The notes: a model not told the origin generated them from the sequence alone. A stretch of 64,000 nucleotides of DNA from Streptomyces glomeratus (GCF_021462825.1 NZ_JAKEEB010000003.1:62001-126000), one strand, 5' to 3'. Positions 37,086 through 45,956 are shown, counted from the stretch's first letter. Numbers and translations: made by a program.

Positions 37086-38924
37086 ATGCAGATCAAGCCA
37101 CGGCAGCACCTGCTGGACATCTGGCAGGCCATTGCCCGCCACTCCTTCGACGGCGGAAAGTGGTCCTGGGGGGAATGGGGAGGCCTCAGCAGTGTCGCGG
37201 ACGCCGAACGACTGCTGTGCCTCATGTATCCCGCCACCGAGATCCCCGCATTCCGCCTCGACGAGCCGGACACCACGCAGACGGACGTGGAGAAGGCGCT
37301 GAAACGGGTCGGCGGGCGCACCGAGATCCCCGCCAACCTCGTGACGGTCCTCGACCAGTTCATGCGCACGCACACCGGCCCGGACGCCACTCCCACATTC
37401 TCGGGCGGCTACTACTTCACCTCCCGGGACGCCAAGCAGGAGATCACCCGGGAACAGCGGGAACTGGGCGTGGTCGACTCCTTCTCCATGTCGGTCACGC
37501 TCTGCCTCGCCACGCTCGGCTTTCTCAAGGTCTACCAGGACCGCACCTCCCGCAGCGACATGAGGCAGGCCATCGCACAGCTGAGGGAGGCCACCAGCAC
37601 CCGTCTGACCGCCGCGATGGTCAGCCTGCTGCGCTCCTTCACCGTCAACGTCTTCGACGCCGACTCCGGCCAGGGACAGCGGTTACGCCGGCTGGTCGGT
37701 CAGGGACAGCTCTCCGAGCGTGCCGTCCTCCAGCAGTTCCAGCGGAGATTCAAACCGCTGCGCGCCACGATCACCGAGAGTTTCGTCCTCGGCGTCGACG
37801 TCGAGGAACGACTCAAGGACGACAACCAGCTCTTCGAATGCGGCTGGGCCTGGAGCCTGGTCAAGGACGCACCGAAGGTGGAGACCAGCGACCCGATCGG
37901 CGCACAGCCCGACGGCGTCGCGGACGCGGTGCCCTACCTGTACTTCACCGTGGTCGCACTCGACGGCATCCAGGACCTGTTCTCCGACCGCACCCTGACC
38001 CTCGGCCTGCTCAACCCCGAACAGCAGAAGCTCGCCGAAGCCCTCCGGCTGCGCTGGGAGATCACCCAGCAGTACTGGTCGGGCATCGCCCGCTTCGACC
38101 CCGAGCGCTGGCCGCTGGAGGACCTCCCCTGGCGCACCACAGGCCAGCTGCTGGAATCCGAGTACTTCTCGCTCTCCGTCGCCGCCATCCTGGTCCACGA
38201 CCTGGTCCGCCGGAGGGCCACCGACGAGGACCTCACGCGCACCGTGACCGTCATGGAGCGGCTCGCCGAACGCGGCCGCATCACCAGCCGTATGACGCGC
38301 GACGACCCGGCCGTACAGCTCCACAGTCCCGGCGTCACCCTGCCTCTGCAAGGCAGCGAGAGCGTCGGCGCGCCCCTGCAGTGGACCATGACCGACTTCT
38401 CGGCCCAGCTGCTCAAACGCACCATTCAGCTCAGCGAGCTGTCCCGCAACATCACCGCCCAGGACCGCCTGCTCCGGCTCGCCGAGCAGACCTTCGGACA
38501 TCTGTGGCAACGCCGCATCCAGGAAGGCGAGGGCATCGGGCTGTGGGACAACGTGCGTGCCGTGTACCCCGGCTCGCCCCTCGGCTCGGGCCTGGTGTCC
38601 TGGAGCGTCACCGAGCGGGTCACCGAATGCATGGTCGCCGCCCGCAAGCTGTATGTGCAGCGGCCGATCCGCAGCGCGGAACTGGCCGTCCTGGCCCGCG
38701 CGCTGCTCAGCGAGTCAACCCATCTGTTCGGCTACGAGCAGATGGAGCCCACCCTCGCGGCCGACGGCGAGCGCGCCAAGTCGCTGCGCAGCATAGAGAT
38801 CAGGCTGCGGCGGGCACGCAGGATCCTCGACGAACAGCCGGGTACGGCCTGTGCGCTGACGCTGTCCGTGCTCGGTGAACTCGACGTCCTGGCGCAGGCC
38901 CGGGACGCCGCCCGGGAGGTATGA
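37086..38924 (+). CDS. SCO2524-family protein of unknown function, with TTA codon
   Basis: A 612-residue cytosolic, mostly helical protein without a domain I recognise. It lacks membrane segments and nucleotide motifs. Recurrent features are RSDMRQAIAQLREATSTRLT, a long central helical part, and an Arg-rich C-terminal helix (RLRRARRILDEQPG). ATG 37086 is chosen because GAGGGG lies 7 bases before it; GTG 37071 and ATG 37080 are alternatives. Leu200 is encoded by TTA (37683-37685), so translation should need the bldA tRNA. It is followed 4 bp later by the P-loop protein and is surely cotranscribed. Confidence 0.8.
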   Translation: MQIKPRQHLLDIWQAIARHSFDGGKWSWGEWGGLSSVADAERLLCLMYPATEIPAFRLDEPDTTQTDVEKALKRVGGRTEIPANLVTVLDQFMRTHTGPDATPTFSGGYYFTSRDAKQEITREQRELGVVDSFSMSVTLCLATLGFLKVYQDRTSRSDMRQAIAQLREATSTRLTAAMVSLLRSFTVNVFDADSGQGQRLRRLVGQGQLSERAVLQQFQRRFKPLRATITESFVLGVDVEERLKDDNQLFECGWAWSLVKDAPKVETSDPIGAQPDGVADAVPYLYFTVVALDGIQDLFSDRTLTLGLLNPEQQKLAEALRLRWEITQQYWSGIARFDPERWPLEDLPWRTTGQLLESEYFSLSVAAILVHDLVRRRATDEDLTRTVTVMERLAERGRITSRMTRDDPAVQLHSPGVTLPLQGSESVGAPLQWTMTDFSAQLLKRTIQLSELSRNITAQDRLLRLAEQTFGHLWQRRIQEGEGIGLWDNVRAVYPGSPLGSGLVSWSVTERVTECMVAARKLYVQRPIRSAELAVLARALLSESTHLFGYEQMEPTLAADGERAKSLRSIEIRLRRARRILDEQPGTACALTLSVLGELDVLAQARDAAREV

Positions 38925-38928
38925 CACC

Positions 38929-39843
38929 GTGCTCGTCTTCGCCGCCTCCGACAAAGGAGGCACGGGGCGCTCCGTGACCAGCGCGAACCTCGCCTACCAA
39001 CGCGCACTCGCCGGTGACGACGTGTGCTACGTCGACTTCGACTTCGGCTCGCCCACCGCCGCCGCCGTCTTCGACGTCCCCGGAGAGCTGGGCATCGACG
39101 AGGGCGGCCTGCACACCTACCTGGAGGCGGGCACCGGGGAGCCTGCCCGCGTCGACATCTGGGCCCACACCCTGCACCCGGTGCTGCGCAACCGGCCCAA
39201 CGGCTCCGGCCGCCTGGTCCTGCTGCCGGGAGACGCGAGCGGCGGCGAGTTCGCCACGGACCAGGACACCCTGCGCCGCTGCGTCGATCTGCTGCTCCGT
39301 CTCAACAGCGAGTTCGACGTCATCATCGTCGACCTGAGCGCCGGACGCAGCTATGCCATGGACATGGTGCTGGAAGCGACCGCGCAGCCCGAGCTGCGGA
39401 GCGTCGAGGCCCGCTGGCTGGTCTTCCACCGCTGGACCCGGCAGCACGTGCTGGCGGCGTCGGGGCTGGTCTTCGGCGAGCACGGAATCCTCAACGGTGC
39501 TGCGGCCGGCCTCCACGACAAGGACACGCTCCGCCAGTCCATCCGCTTCGTACGCGCCGCCGTACCCGATCCCGAGTCCGCGCTGTGGTCCCAGGTGTCG
39601 CCCGCCCAGTCCGTCTGGATGCAGCGATGCGACGACTATCTGCGACAGCTCGCCTCGGACCGGAAGATCGGGGACAGCGTCGTCCTCGGGACCGTCCCGC
39701 TGGAACCGGTCCTGCAATGGCGCGAGCAGCTCATCACCGAGGAGGACGTGCTGTCCACCCAGATCGCCAACAAGGAGACGCTGGAGGCGCTGGAGGAACT
39801 CGCCCGCAAGCTGACCGACGACGCCCACTGGGGGCAGCCGTGA
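38929..39843 (+). CDS. SCO2523-family ParA/MinD-like protein with deviant P-loop
   Basis: A 304-residue SIMIBI-class P-loop protein. The N-terminus VLVFAASDKGGTGRSVTSANLAYQ aligns with the ParA/MinD deviant Walker A (KGGxGKS/T). The signature Lys9 is kept, but the main P-loop lysine is Arg14 (KGGTGRS). DFDFGSPTAA corresponds to the Walker A' strand and VIIVDLSAGRS to Walker B. It may bind nucleotide without normal hydrolysis, or act as a switch. GTG 38929 has GGGAGGT 8 bases upstream. It overlaps the next gene by GTGA. Confidence 0.85.
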   Translation: MLVFAASDKGGTGRSVTSANLAYQRALAGDDVCYVDFDFGSPTAAAVFDVPGELGIDEGGLHTYLEAGTGEPARVDIWAHTLHPVLRNRPNGSGRLVLLPGDASGGEFATDQDTLRRCVDLLLRLNSEFDVIIVDLSAGRSYAMDMVLEATAQPELRSVEARWLVFHRWTRQHVLAASGLVFGEHGILNGAAAGLHDKDTLRQSIRFVRAAVPDPESALWSQVSPAQSVWMQRCDDYLRQLASDRKIGDSVVLGTVPLEPVLQWREQLITEEDVLSTQIANKETLEALEELARKLTDDAHWGQP

Positions 39844-40799
39844 CGGACGCCGTGTTCCGGGAGACCGCCGCCGAGCCGCTGACCCGCTCCTTACCGCTGT
39901 CCCATCTCTCTCTGGAGCTGGGCCATCTGTACATGGAGGACTTCGAGGGCGGCCCCGAAAGGCTGCGGCGGCACTTCGAGAGCGTGAAGCCCTGGGCGGA
40001 GGCGGCCCGCGCCGACGCCACCGCCCGGGCCGGCGGCAAACGGCCCCGCATCAGCACCTGTTTCCTCATCGACGACTACTTCACACGTTTCTCCACACCC
40101 GCCGAGGTGGTACCGGTCCTGCTCGCCGAGGCCGAGCGCGCGGGACTCGTCATCGACTACCTGGCCAGAGAGTCCGGCTGTGCCGTCGCGGACAAGGTGC
40201 CGCTCGCGGAATCGGTGGCGGGCCGACTGGTCGAATCACCGCCCCCCGGCAGCTACGGCCTGCGCCCGCCCGTGGGCCAGACCGGCTGGCTCGCCAACGG
40301 CGTGCGCACCCCGGCTCTGCGCGCCCAGGCGATGAGGCGGTCCGGAGCCTGGCAGCCTCCCCAGGAGACCGCCGCCCACCGGCACTCCGTCTTCCTCGAC
40401 GTCGAACTGTGGGACGACAAGGACGGGCACCGCACCTGGTCCTGTCCCTTCCTCGCCGCGGTCTGGCAGCTGACCCGCCTCGGTCTGCTCCGCAACGAGG
40501 GCGAACCCGTCTTCGTCGCCCGCGCCCACTCCTCGGGCGGCTTCCCGTCCGAATGGGACCAGCTGGCGCCGCTGCTCCAGCTCAACGCCACCGCCGCTCC
40601 CTTCAACGCGTACCGCACCTGCTCGGTGCTGCCGTCGCGGTTCCTGCCCGTCGAGCACGCCGTGCGCATCATCCTCGACCAGACCGAGGTGGACGCCGGC
40701 GCACTGCGGCAGGTCGCCGAGCGGTCGGACCGCGAGGGCGTCGCCGTACCCGACTCGGTGGCGGACCGGGCCTCCTACGTCTTCTACCCGGGGTGGTGA
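39840..40799 (+). CDS. SCO2522-family protein of unknown function, with TTA codon
   Basis: A 319-residue soluble protein of a family found only in this gene neighbourhood. I see no known domain. Visible conserved-looking stretches are STCFLIDDYFTRFS, GSYGLRPPVGQTGWLANG, VFLDVELWDDKDGHRTWSCPFLAAVWQLTRLG and the C-terminal RASYVFYPGW. The acidic LIDDYF and LDVELWDD clusters could be catalytic or metal-binding. Leu18 is TTA (39891-39893). The GTG start overlaps the stop of the P-loop gene, so the two are translationally coupled. Confidence 0.78.
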   Translation: MTDAVFRETAAEPLTRSLPLSHLSLELGHLYMEDFEGGPERLRRHFESVKPWAEAARADATARAGGKRPRISTCFLIDDYFTRFSTPAEVVPVLLAEAERAGLVIDYLARESGCAVADKVPLAESVAGRLVESPPPGSYGLRPPVGQTGWLANGVRTPALRAQAMRRSGAWQPPQETAAHRHSVFLDVELWDDKDGHRTWSCPFLAAVWQLTRLGLLRNEGEPVFVARAHSSGGFPSEWDQLAPLLQLNATAAPFNAYRTCSVLPSRFLPVEHAVRIILDQTEVDAGALRQVAERSDREGVAVPDSVADRASYVFYPGW

Positions 40800-40800
40800 C

Positions 40801-41766
40801 ATGGGGACCCTGGGGCGGACGAGGCCCACGACGCTCGCCTGCGGCGAAGTCCGCACCTGCCTGCTGCCGACGTCCCAGGCGCTGGACCTCCGGGCGGCCG
40901 GCCATGTGCTGCGGCTGCGGGCCGACGAGCGCGTCCTCGCATCCGAACGCCCGAACCTGTACGCGCTGTCACCGGACACCCTCATGGGTGTCGACTGCGC
41001 GCTGCCCGCCTCCAACGGCGCCAAGGTACGCGCCGTCGGCACGGTCGTCGCCCGCGCGGCCCTCACCGAGGGCCGAGTCCTCCAGGCCGGCTCGTTTTTC
41101 CGCGTCCCGGACACGGGACCCGACCAACGGCAGCCCTGGGGCCACTACCTGGTGCGTCCCGGGGTGGTGGAACCCCTCGGGAAACTGCCCGCGCAGGCCG
41201 TGGCCGAGGGGCTCCTCAAGGGCGGCCGGCCCGGTGAGCTCGACCCCGGCCTGATCGCCGAGGGGCTCCTCACCAGGCTGCTGCGGCATCCGCTGCTGGA
41301 CCAGAAGAGCCCCTTCAAGAGCCGCCGCACCCGCCTGCGCTGGGTGGCCCTGCCCGTCCCGGACGGCCACGGCCCCTCGATCGACTTCACGGTCGCCGAA
41401 GACGACCTGCGCACGGTGCGGCTCGGGATCCCCGAAGGCACCGACCAGACCGCCGTCGTGCGCCTGTGCGAGGACCTCGCTCTGCACGACTGGCTGCTCA
41501 CCACGCTCGTGCGGATGCTCGACGGCAGTCGCTTCGGGTCGGCGGACGGGCCCATGGCCGTCCTGGCGCTGCGCCCCGCCGTCGACCACCTGATGCACCT
41601 GTGGATGCCCCGGGCACGGGTGGACCGGAAGCTGTCGGCGCTGTGGGAGGCGCTGGAAGAGCGGCCGGGCTTCAGCCGCCAGTGGCACACGCTGGTGCAG
41701 CGCATCCGGGACCAGATGGCCCTCCAGGCCATTCCGCTGCTGAGGGAGGCGCTGACCGCACGCTGA
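40801..41766 (+). CDS. SCO2521-family protein of unknown function
   Basis: A 321-residue soluble protein, starting 1 bp after the upstream stop. No known domain is recognised. The first third is beta-rich (LACGEVRTCLLPTSQALDL), the middle has the Lys/Arg-rich SPFKSRRTRLRWVALPVPDG, and the C-terminal third is helical. It completes the five-gene set and probably forms a complex with the other members; this is inferred from fixed gene order only. Confidence 0.75.
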   Translation: MGTLGRTRPTTLACGEVRTCLLPTSQALDLRAAGHVLRLRADERVLASERPNLYALSPDTLMGVDCALPASNGAKVRAVGTVVARAALTEGRVLQAGSFFRVPDTGPDQRQPWGHYLVRPGVVEPLGKLPAQAVAEGLLKGGRPGELDPGLIAEGLLTRLLRHPLLDQKSPFKSRRTRLRWVALPVPDGHGPSIDFTVAEDDLRTVRLGIPEGTDQTAVVRLCEDLALHDWLLTTLVRMLDGSRFGSADGPMAVLALRPAVDHLMHLWMPRARVDRKLSALWEALEERPGFSRQWHTLVQRIRDQMALQAIPLLREALTAR

Positions 41767-41826
41767 GCACGACGCGCGAGCCGCTCCGGCACGCGTTCCA
41801 GGAGGGTCCGACGGGGGAGGAAAGGA

Positions 41827-42843
41827 ATGACCGATACGCAAGGTTCCAGGGACACGGCACGGCCGGAGGGAATGCGCGTCCCACCGCTCCTGCTGAAAAC
41901 GCTCGTCACCGTCGTGGTGTCGATCATCGCCTACGTCCTCACCAATGCGCTCAACCAGAAGCAGGACGAGGTGTGGAAGCTGACGGTCTCCATCGTGATC
42001 GGTGGGTCCGCGCTGATCGTCCAGTACATGGTCGACTTCGAGCGGCGGCTGGAGGCGATGGAGAACGGACAGCGCACCCGTATCCGGGAGATGAGGGACA
42101 GCCTGGCGGAGCACCATCGTGAGGTGCACAGCCATCTCACCGACCACCGCCGGGAGATGACCGATCTGGTCGACGACCGTTTCGCCCGGATCAGCGAGGC
42201 CACCGAACTCTTCAGCCAGGTGGACCGCTCGGTACTGCGCTCGGACGGGGTGACCAAGCTGGCCCGCAGCGCCACCAAGGCGGGGCTGTTGAACAACGAG
42301 CTGGTGAAGACCTTCGCCAGCGAGGAGATCGACCGGCTCGCCCAGCTGCTGGAGAACCTGAGCAACAACATCGCCGACTGCCTCGGGGAGAACCAGGACT
42401 GGCTCATCGACCTCACCCGGTGCATCAAGACGTCCCTCGACGCCACCAGCACGTCCGTCGACCGTGATTTCTGGAACAGCGAGCCCGCGAGCCGCTATCT
42501 GGAGGCGCAGAGCGATGCGATCCTGCGCGGGGTGAAGATCAGGCGGCTGTTCATCGTCGACACCGAGCAACAGATCGACGACAAGCTGAAGGAGCTGTGC
42601 GAGAGCCAGCGCTCGCTGGGCATCGACGCCCGTGTGGTGGCCCTCTCCCAACTGCCCCACCGGGTGCAGCTGGGCACGCACAGCGACTTCATCATCTTCG
42701 ACAACGAACTCACCTACGAGATCGACCAGGACACCAAGAAGGTGAACGCCAAGACCACCCTCAACGCCAGGGCCGCCCTCGTCGAACACCGGATGAAGCG
42801 CTTCAACCGGCTGTGGGAGGCCACCCAGGACCTCTCCGGCTGA
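41827..42843 (+). CDS. Membrane-anchored coiled-coil protein, possible sixth member of the cluster
   Basis: A 338-residue protein. Two hydrophobic helices (about residues 20-40 and 52-68) are followed by a charged coiled coil (about 70-120, with HREVHSHLTDHRREMTDLVD). The globular C-terminal domain contains DFWNSEPASRYLEAQSDAILRG, KIRRLFIVD and SDFIIFDNELTYEID. This pattern resembles the C-terminal region of actinobacterial signalling proteins with phospholipase D-like or DUF6879-type folds, but I cannot assign it. GGGGAGGAAAGG lies just upstream of ATG 41827. It follows the SCO2521-type gene by 60 bp on the same strand and could tether the system to the membrane. Confidence 0.72.
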   Translation: MTDTQGSRDTARPEGMRVPPLLLKTLVTVVVSIIAYVLTNALNQKQDEVWKLTVSIVIGGSALIVQYMVDFERRLEAMENGQRTRIREMRDSLAEHHREVHSHLTDHRREMTDLVDDRFARISEATELFSQVDRSVLRSDGVTKLARSATKAGLLNNELVKTFASEEIDRLAQLLENLSNNIADCLGENQDWLIDLTRCIKTSLDATSTSVDRDFWNSEPASRYLEAQSDAILRGVKIRRLFIVDTEQQIDDKLKELCESQRSLGIDARVVALSQLPHRVQLGTHSDFIIFDNELTYEIDQDTKKVNAKTTLNARAALVEHRMKRFNRLWEATQDLSG

Positions 42844-42887
42844 GTACCGGGACCCGACGTCTCCTCGCGGGCCGGTGCGCGATCCCG

Positions 42888-43418
42888 TCAGCGGGCGGCG
42901 AAGTCGCGTTTCTCGGTCCGCGGGGAGTAGGTGAAACCACGGAACGGCCACTTCTGCCGGAGCCACTCGCTGACCAGCTCGTACAGCCGCTCGTCCAGCT
43001 CGGCGTGGTCCTCGCGCACCCAGGAGCGGACGACGGCGTGGCCCGGAGGGCCGGCCGGGTAGATGTAGACGCAGCCGATGACGTCCTCGTCGATCAGGAC
43101 GGAGTAGGTGAAGCCGATACGGTGCTCGAAGTCCTCGCGATGTCTGCGGAGATCCCGGAGATTGTCCTCGCGCGTCATCGGTACGGGCCAGCCGTACCGT
43201 TCGAATCCAGGAGTCCGCTGAATGTGATCCATGCTCGAGGTCCAGGCCCGGTAGTCACGGTCGTTGTGCTCGGGACCGAGCGGAACCAGATGGATTTTCC
43301 CGTCGCTGAAACCGCGGGGGATGGTGAAGTCAGCCGGTACGAATGGGGCGCCGGTTTCCCCGGTGCGCTCGTCCCCGTCGTGTGTGGTGTCCCTCGGCTC
43401 GTCTGCTGCCTGACTCAT
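42888..43418 (-). CDS. GNAT-type N-acetyltransferase
   Basis: A 176-residue protein of the GNAT fold. The core reads FTYSVLIDEDVIGCVYIYPAG and AVVRSWVREDHAELDERLYELVSEWL. The usual RxxGxG/A loop is weak (VREDHAELDERL), so cofactor binding is less certain than in typical members. The first 25 residues are charged and probably disordered. It is convergent with the membrane protein gene. Substrate unknown. Confidence 0.72.
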   Translation of the reverse strand: MSQAADEPRDTTHDGDERTGETGAPFVPADFTIPRGFSDGKIHLVPLGPEHNDRDYRAWTSSMDHIQRTPGFERYGWPVPMTREDNLRDLRRHREDFEHRIGFTYSVLIDEDVIGCVYIYPAGPPGHAVVRSWVREDHAELDERLYELVSEWLRQKWPFRGFTYSPRTEKRDFAAR

Positions 43419-43500
43419 CTGGTGTCCACTCAGTCCACGTCGACCTGGGCCTTCCTGAGCGCGCCACTATACCAACACCGAGGTCCAGGGTCTGCGCGGC

Positions 43501-44421
43501 TCATATGGGTTTCGCGGCCGCCCAGTCCCTGCTGAATTGACGAAGGGTCGACAGCAGGTAGACGGGCTCGATGGTCACCCCGCCCTGGGCGTCGGGACGC
43601 TCGATCGACAAATAGGCCCAGATGCCCTCGGGAGAGATGTTGTCCTGATGCCGTTCCCAGAGGATCGGTTCCTGACGATTGATCAACGGAAGATCCAGAT
43701 CGAGGATGCAGACGGAACTGACGAGCTCCTGGGAGAGCCAGCGGAACTGTAAATTCTCGCGTGACAGTTCGACGGGGACGCCGCTCTGGGTGACCAGCTC
43801 CCGGAATTTCTCGACCGACGGCCGCCAGGAGTCTCCCTCTCCGTAGAGCAGATACTGATAGGGGCGGCCCAGCTTCAAATTGTGGATCACGACGTCCATG
43901 AACGCGCCCGGTTCGCCGTCGTTGACATCGGACTGGAAGAGGCGCGTCATGATGCGCATGCGCCGCACGCAGGCCTCCATGCCGATCGCCTCCGCGTCGG
44001 TGACGAAGCCCACCGGGCCCTGGTTCTCGCCGTGCTCGATGAGCGCCCGGGCCGTTTCGTCGATCTTCGCCTGCAACCGGCGGCTGATGCGGGTGACCAT
44101 GTCCAGATGGCGCCCGCTCGCGTCACTGGCCTCCACGACCGCCCTGCGGATCTGCGCCCGCACACCGGCCGGGTCGTCCTCCGCCTGGGCCCGGGGGCGT
44201 TCACCGAACACCAGGTAGTCCAGGGTGACGTTGAAGTGGTCCGCGATACGCACGAGGGTCTCGAAGCTCGGCCTGATGCGGCCGTTGAGGTAGTGGGAGA
44301 TCGTCGCTTCATTGACGGCGAGTGCGCGCGCCAACTTTTTTCTGCCTCCGGATATCGCCGGGCTGTCGAGAAGGTCCCGCAGAACTGTCTCGAACTCAAC
44401 GCGGCGCTGGCTTGAGACCAT
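43501..44421 (-). CDS. XRE-type transcriptional regulator with TTA codon
   Basis: A 306-residue protein. Residues 1-75 carry an XRE/Cro helix-turn-helix (KKLARALAVNEATISHYLNGRIRPSFETLVRIADHFNVTLDYL). The remaining 230 residues form a sensor-like region of unknown fold (GENQGPVGFVTDAEAIGMEA, PYQYLLYGEGDSWRPSVEKFRELV). Leu224 is encoded by TTA (43752-43750 on this strand). GAGGT lies shortly before ATG 44421. It is divergent from the MppP-like operon and is its likely regulator. Confidence 0.85.
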   Translation of the reverse strand: MVSSQRRVEFETVLRDLLDSPAISGGRKKLARALAVNEATISHYLNGRIRPSFETLVRIADHFNVTLDYLVFGERPRAQAEDDPAGVRAQIRRAVVEASDASGRHLDMVTRISRRLQAKIDETARALIEHGENQGPVGFVTDAEAIGMEACVRRMRIMTRLFQSDVNDGEPGAFMDVVIHNLKLGRPYQYLLYGEGDSWRPSVEKFRELVTQSGVPVELSRENLQFRWLSQELVSSVCILDLDLPLINRQEPILWERHQDNISPEGIWAYLSIERPDAQGGVTIEPVYLLSTLRQFSRDWAAAKPI

Positions 44422-44504
44422 GATCGCTACCTCAGCGCAACCGGTGAACGCGACTTTCGCGTCGGGGAGTTACCCACACTATCGGCTGCTGCTCCGTCGG
44501 TACA

Positions 44505-44541
44505 GACGGCCGTTGCCGGCCGTCGTCGGGCTCCGTATCGT
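44505..44541 (+). promoter_or_regulatory. Promoter of the MppP-like operon with overlapping inverted repeat
   Basis: TTGCCG (44513-44518) and TATCGT (44536-44541), 17 bp apart, form a plausible sigma-70-type promoter with a start near 44548, followed by the very strong GGAGGAGGAG ribosome site. GACGGCCG (44505-44512) and CGGCCGTC (44517-44524) are a perfect inverted repeat with a TTGC spacer overlapping the -35, a natural operator for the divergent XRE regulator. Confidence 0.5.
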
Positions 44542-44566
44542 GGAAGCAACGGGAGGAGGAGCAGTC

Positions 44567-44854
44567 ATGACGGGGGCGAAGTTCCGGTTATTCAGGTCGC
44601 GGAACAGGTGGCGACGACTCATCGTCGGAACACTCGCTCTGGGCCTGTCCACGGTACTCATCGCACGGCCGGATCTCTGGCAATACCTCACCGCGGTGCT
44701 CGTGGTGCACGATCTGCTCATTCGGCTGCATGGAACCGAAAAGGACGACGACCGGCGGGATTCGGTGGCTGCTGAGAACGGAGGGGGAAATCATGACGCA
44801 ACCGGCCCGGCTGCCGAATCTGACGCAGTACGAGCGGATCGGATTCGATCGTGA
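44567..44854 (+). CDS. Small membrane protein with TTA codon, overlapping the MppP-like gene
   Basis: A 95-residue protein not resembling anything I know. A basic start (MTGAKFRLFRSRNRWRR) leads into one or two hydrophobic helices (LIVGTLALGLSTVLIA and LWQYLTAVLVVHDLLIRL), then a charged tail. Leu8 is TTA (44588-44590). GGAGGAGGAG lies 5 bases before ATG 44567, so translation is well supported. It overlaps the next gene by 62 bp, which suggests coupling. Confidence 0.65.
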   Translation: MTGAKFRLFRSRNRWRRLIVGTLALGLSTVLIARPDLWQYLTAVLVVHDLLIRLHGTEKDDDRRDSVAAENGGGNHDATGPAAESDAVRADRIRS

Positions 44855-45956
44855 ACTCAACCTGGCCGACGGTCACGCCCATCAAGGGGCGGACGCGGCA
44901 CAGCGGGAGATAACCCGGCGCCTGCCGGAACTCTATGAGACAAGCGAACTGAGCAGGCAGAAGGACGTCGAGAACACCTTCAAGGAGACGTTCTACCGGC
45001 TGGCCGGACAGCGATCCGCGATCCGCCACCCCCATGCGCTGCTCTGCTACTCGGCCTCCCTGTCGATCGACCTGGTCGGAGCCTTCCTGGGCGGCGCCGG
45101 CATCGGGGTTGCCCTGTTGCAGCCGTGCTTCGACAACCTCGCCACGCTCCTCATGCGCCGGGGCGTGGCGCTCACGCCCGTCGCCGAGAAGGCGGTGACC
45201 GGACCGGACCTCGCCCGGCTGCTCGCGGCCGCCGACGCGCCCGGGGCGCTCTTCCTCACCCTGCCGAACAACCCCACCGGTTTCACCCTGGGGCCCGCCG
45301 ACTTCCGGCGGGTCGCGGAGGTCTGCGCCGCCAACGGCACCCTACTGGTGGTCGACTGGACCTTCCGCTTCTTCGACCGGGGCGACGTCTGGGACCAGTA
45401 CGAGGTGCTGGATCGCTCCGGGGTGAGCTATCTGTGCATCGAGGACACCGGCAAGACCTGGCCCACCCTCGACCTCAAGTGCAGCATCCTCGCCACGAGC
45501 GCCGACCTCCACGACCGTCTCGCCGAACTCCACAACGACCTGCTGCTGAACGTCAGCCCGTTCGTCCTGACCCTGCTCACCGCCTATCTCGACGACTCGG
45601 TGCGGCGCGGCCTGGACGCCTCGGTACGCCAGGTGATCCGGACCAACCGCAGGGCCCTGCACCGGGCCCTGGACGGCTCCCTGCTGGTGCCCGGCGCAGC
45701 GGAGGCCACCATCAGCGTCGAATGGGTCCGCATCGCGGCCCCCTCGCCGGGCAGCCTGGAGGTCGTCGAACTGCTCGGGGACGTCGGTATAGCCGTGGTA
45801 CCCGGCGACCACTTCTACTGGCACGACCCGGATCTCGGCTCCCGCCACATCCGTATCGCCCTCGCGCGCGACCCCGTCATGTTCGCCAGGGCCTGCGCGC
45901 GTCTGCGCGGCGCGGTGGAGACACTTCCGCAGCTGTCGGGGACCCGCGCCCGATGA
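44793..45956 (+). CDS. PLP-dependent enzyme resembling the L-arginine oxidase MppP
   Basis: A 387-residue fold-type I PLP enzyme. The N-terminal NLTQYERIGFDRELNLADGHA and IEDTGKTWPTLDLK, with the PLP lysine at residue 221, closely recall MppP of enduracididine biosynthesis, whose catalytic lysine is also numbered 221. NNPTG and the C-terminal carboxylate Arg in RHIRIALARD are present. MppP-group enzymes (MppP, RohP, Ind4) use O2 to oxidise free L-arginine to hydroxy- or dehydro-ketoarginine products, rather than transaminating. ATG 44793 has GGAGGGGG about 7 bases upstream. The match to MppP is from memory of the sequence, so the exact reaction is an inference. Confidence 0.82.
   Translation: MTQPARLPNLTQYERIGFDRELNLADGHAHQGADAAQREITRRLPELYETSELSRQKDVENTFKETFYRLAGQRSAIRHPHALLCYSASLSIDLVGAFLGGAGIGVALLQPCFDNLATLLMRRGVALTPVAEKAVTGPDLARLLAAADAPGALFLTLPNNPTGFTLGPADFRRVAEVCAANGTLLVVDWTFRFFDRGDVWDQYEVLDRSGVSYLCIEDTGKTWPTLDLKCSILATSADLHDRLAELHNDLLLNVSPFVLTLLTAYLDDSVRRGLDASVRQVIRTNRRALHRALDGSLLVPGAAEATISVEWVRIAAPSPGSLEVVELLGDVGIAVVPGDHFYWHDPDLGSRHIRIALARDPVMFARACARLRGAVETLPQLSGTRAR

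Noticed and set aside
36251-42843. Reading the SCO2525-type cluster as a conservon or as a plasmid partition system
   Set aside because: There is no histidine kinase-like, roadblock or small GTPase protein as in conservons, and no ParB or centromere-like repeat beside the ParA-like gene.
42888-43418. GNAT gene as part of the SCO2525-type system
   Set aside because: It is on the opposite strand, convergent, and GNAT genes are very common; nothing ties it to the cluster.
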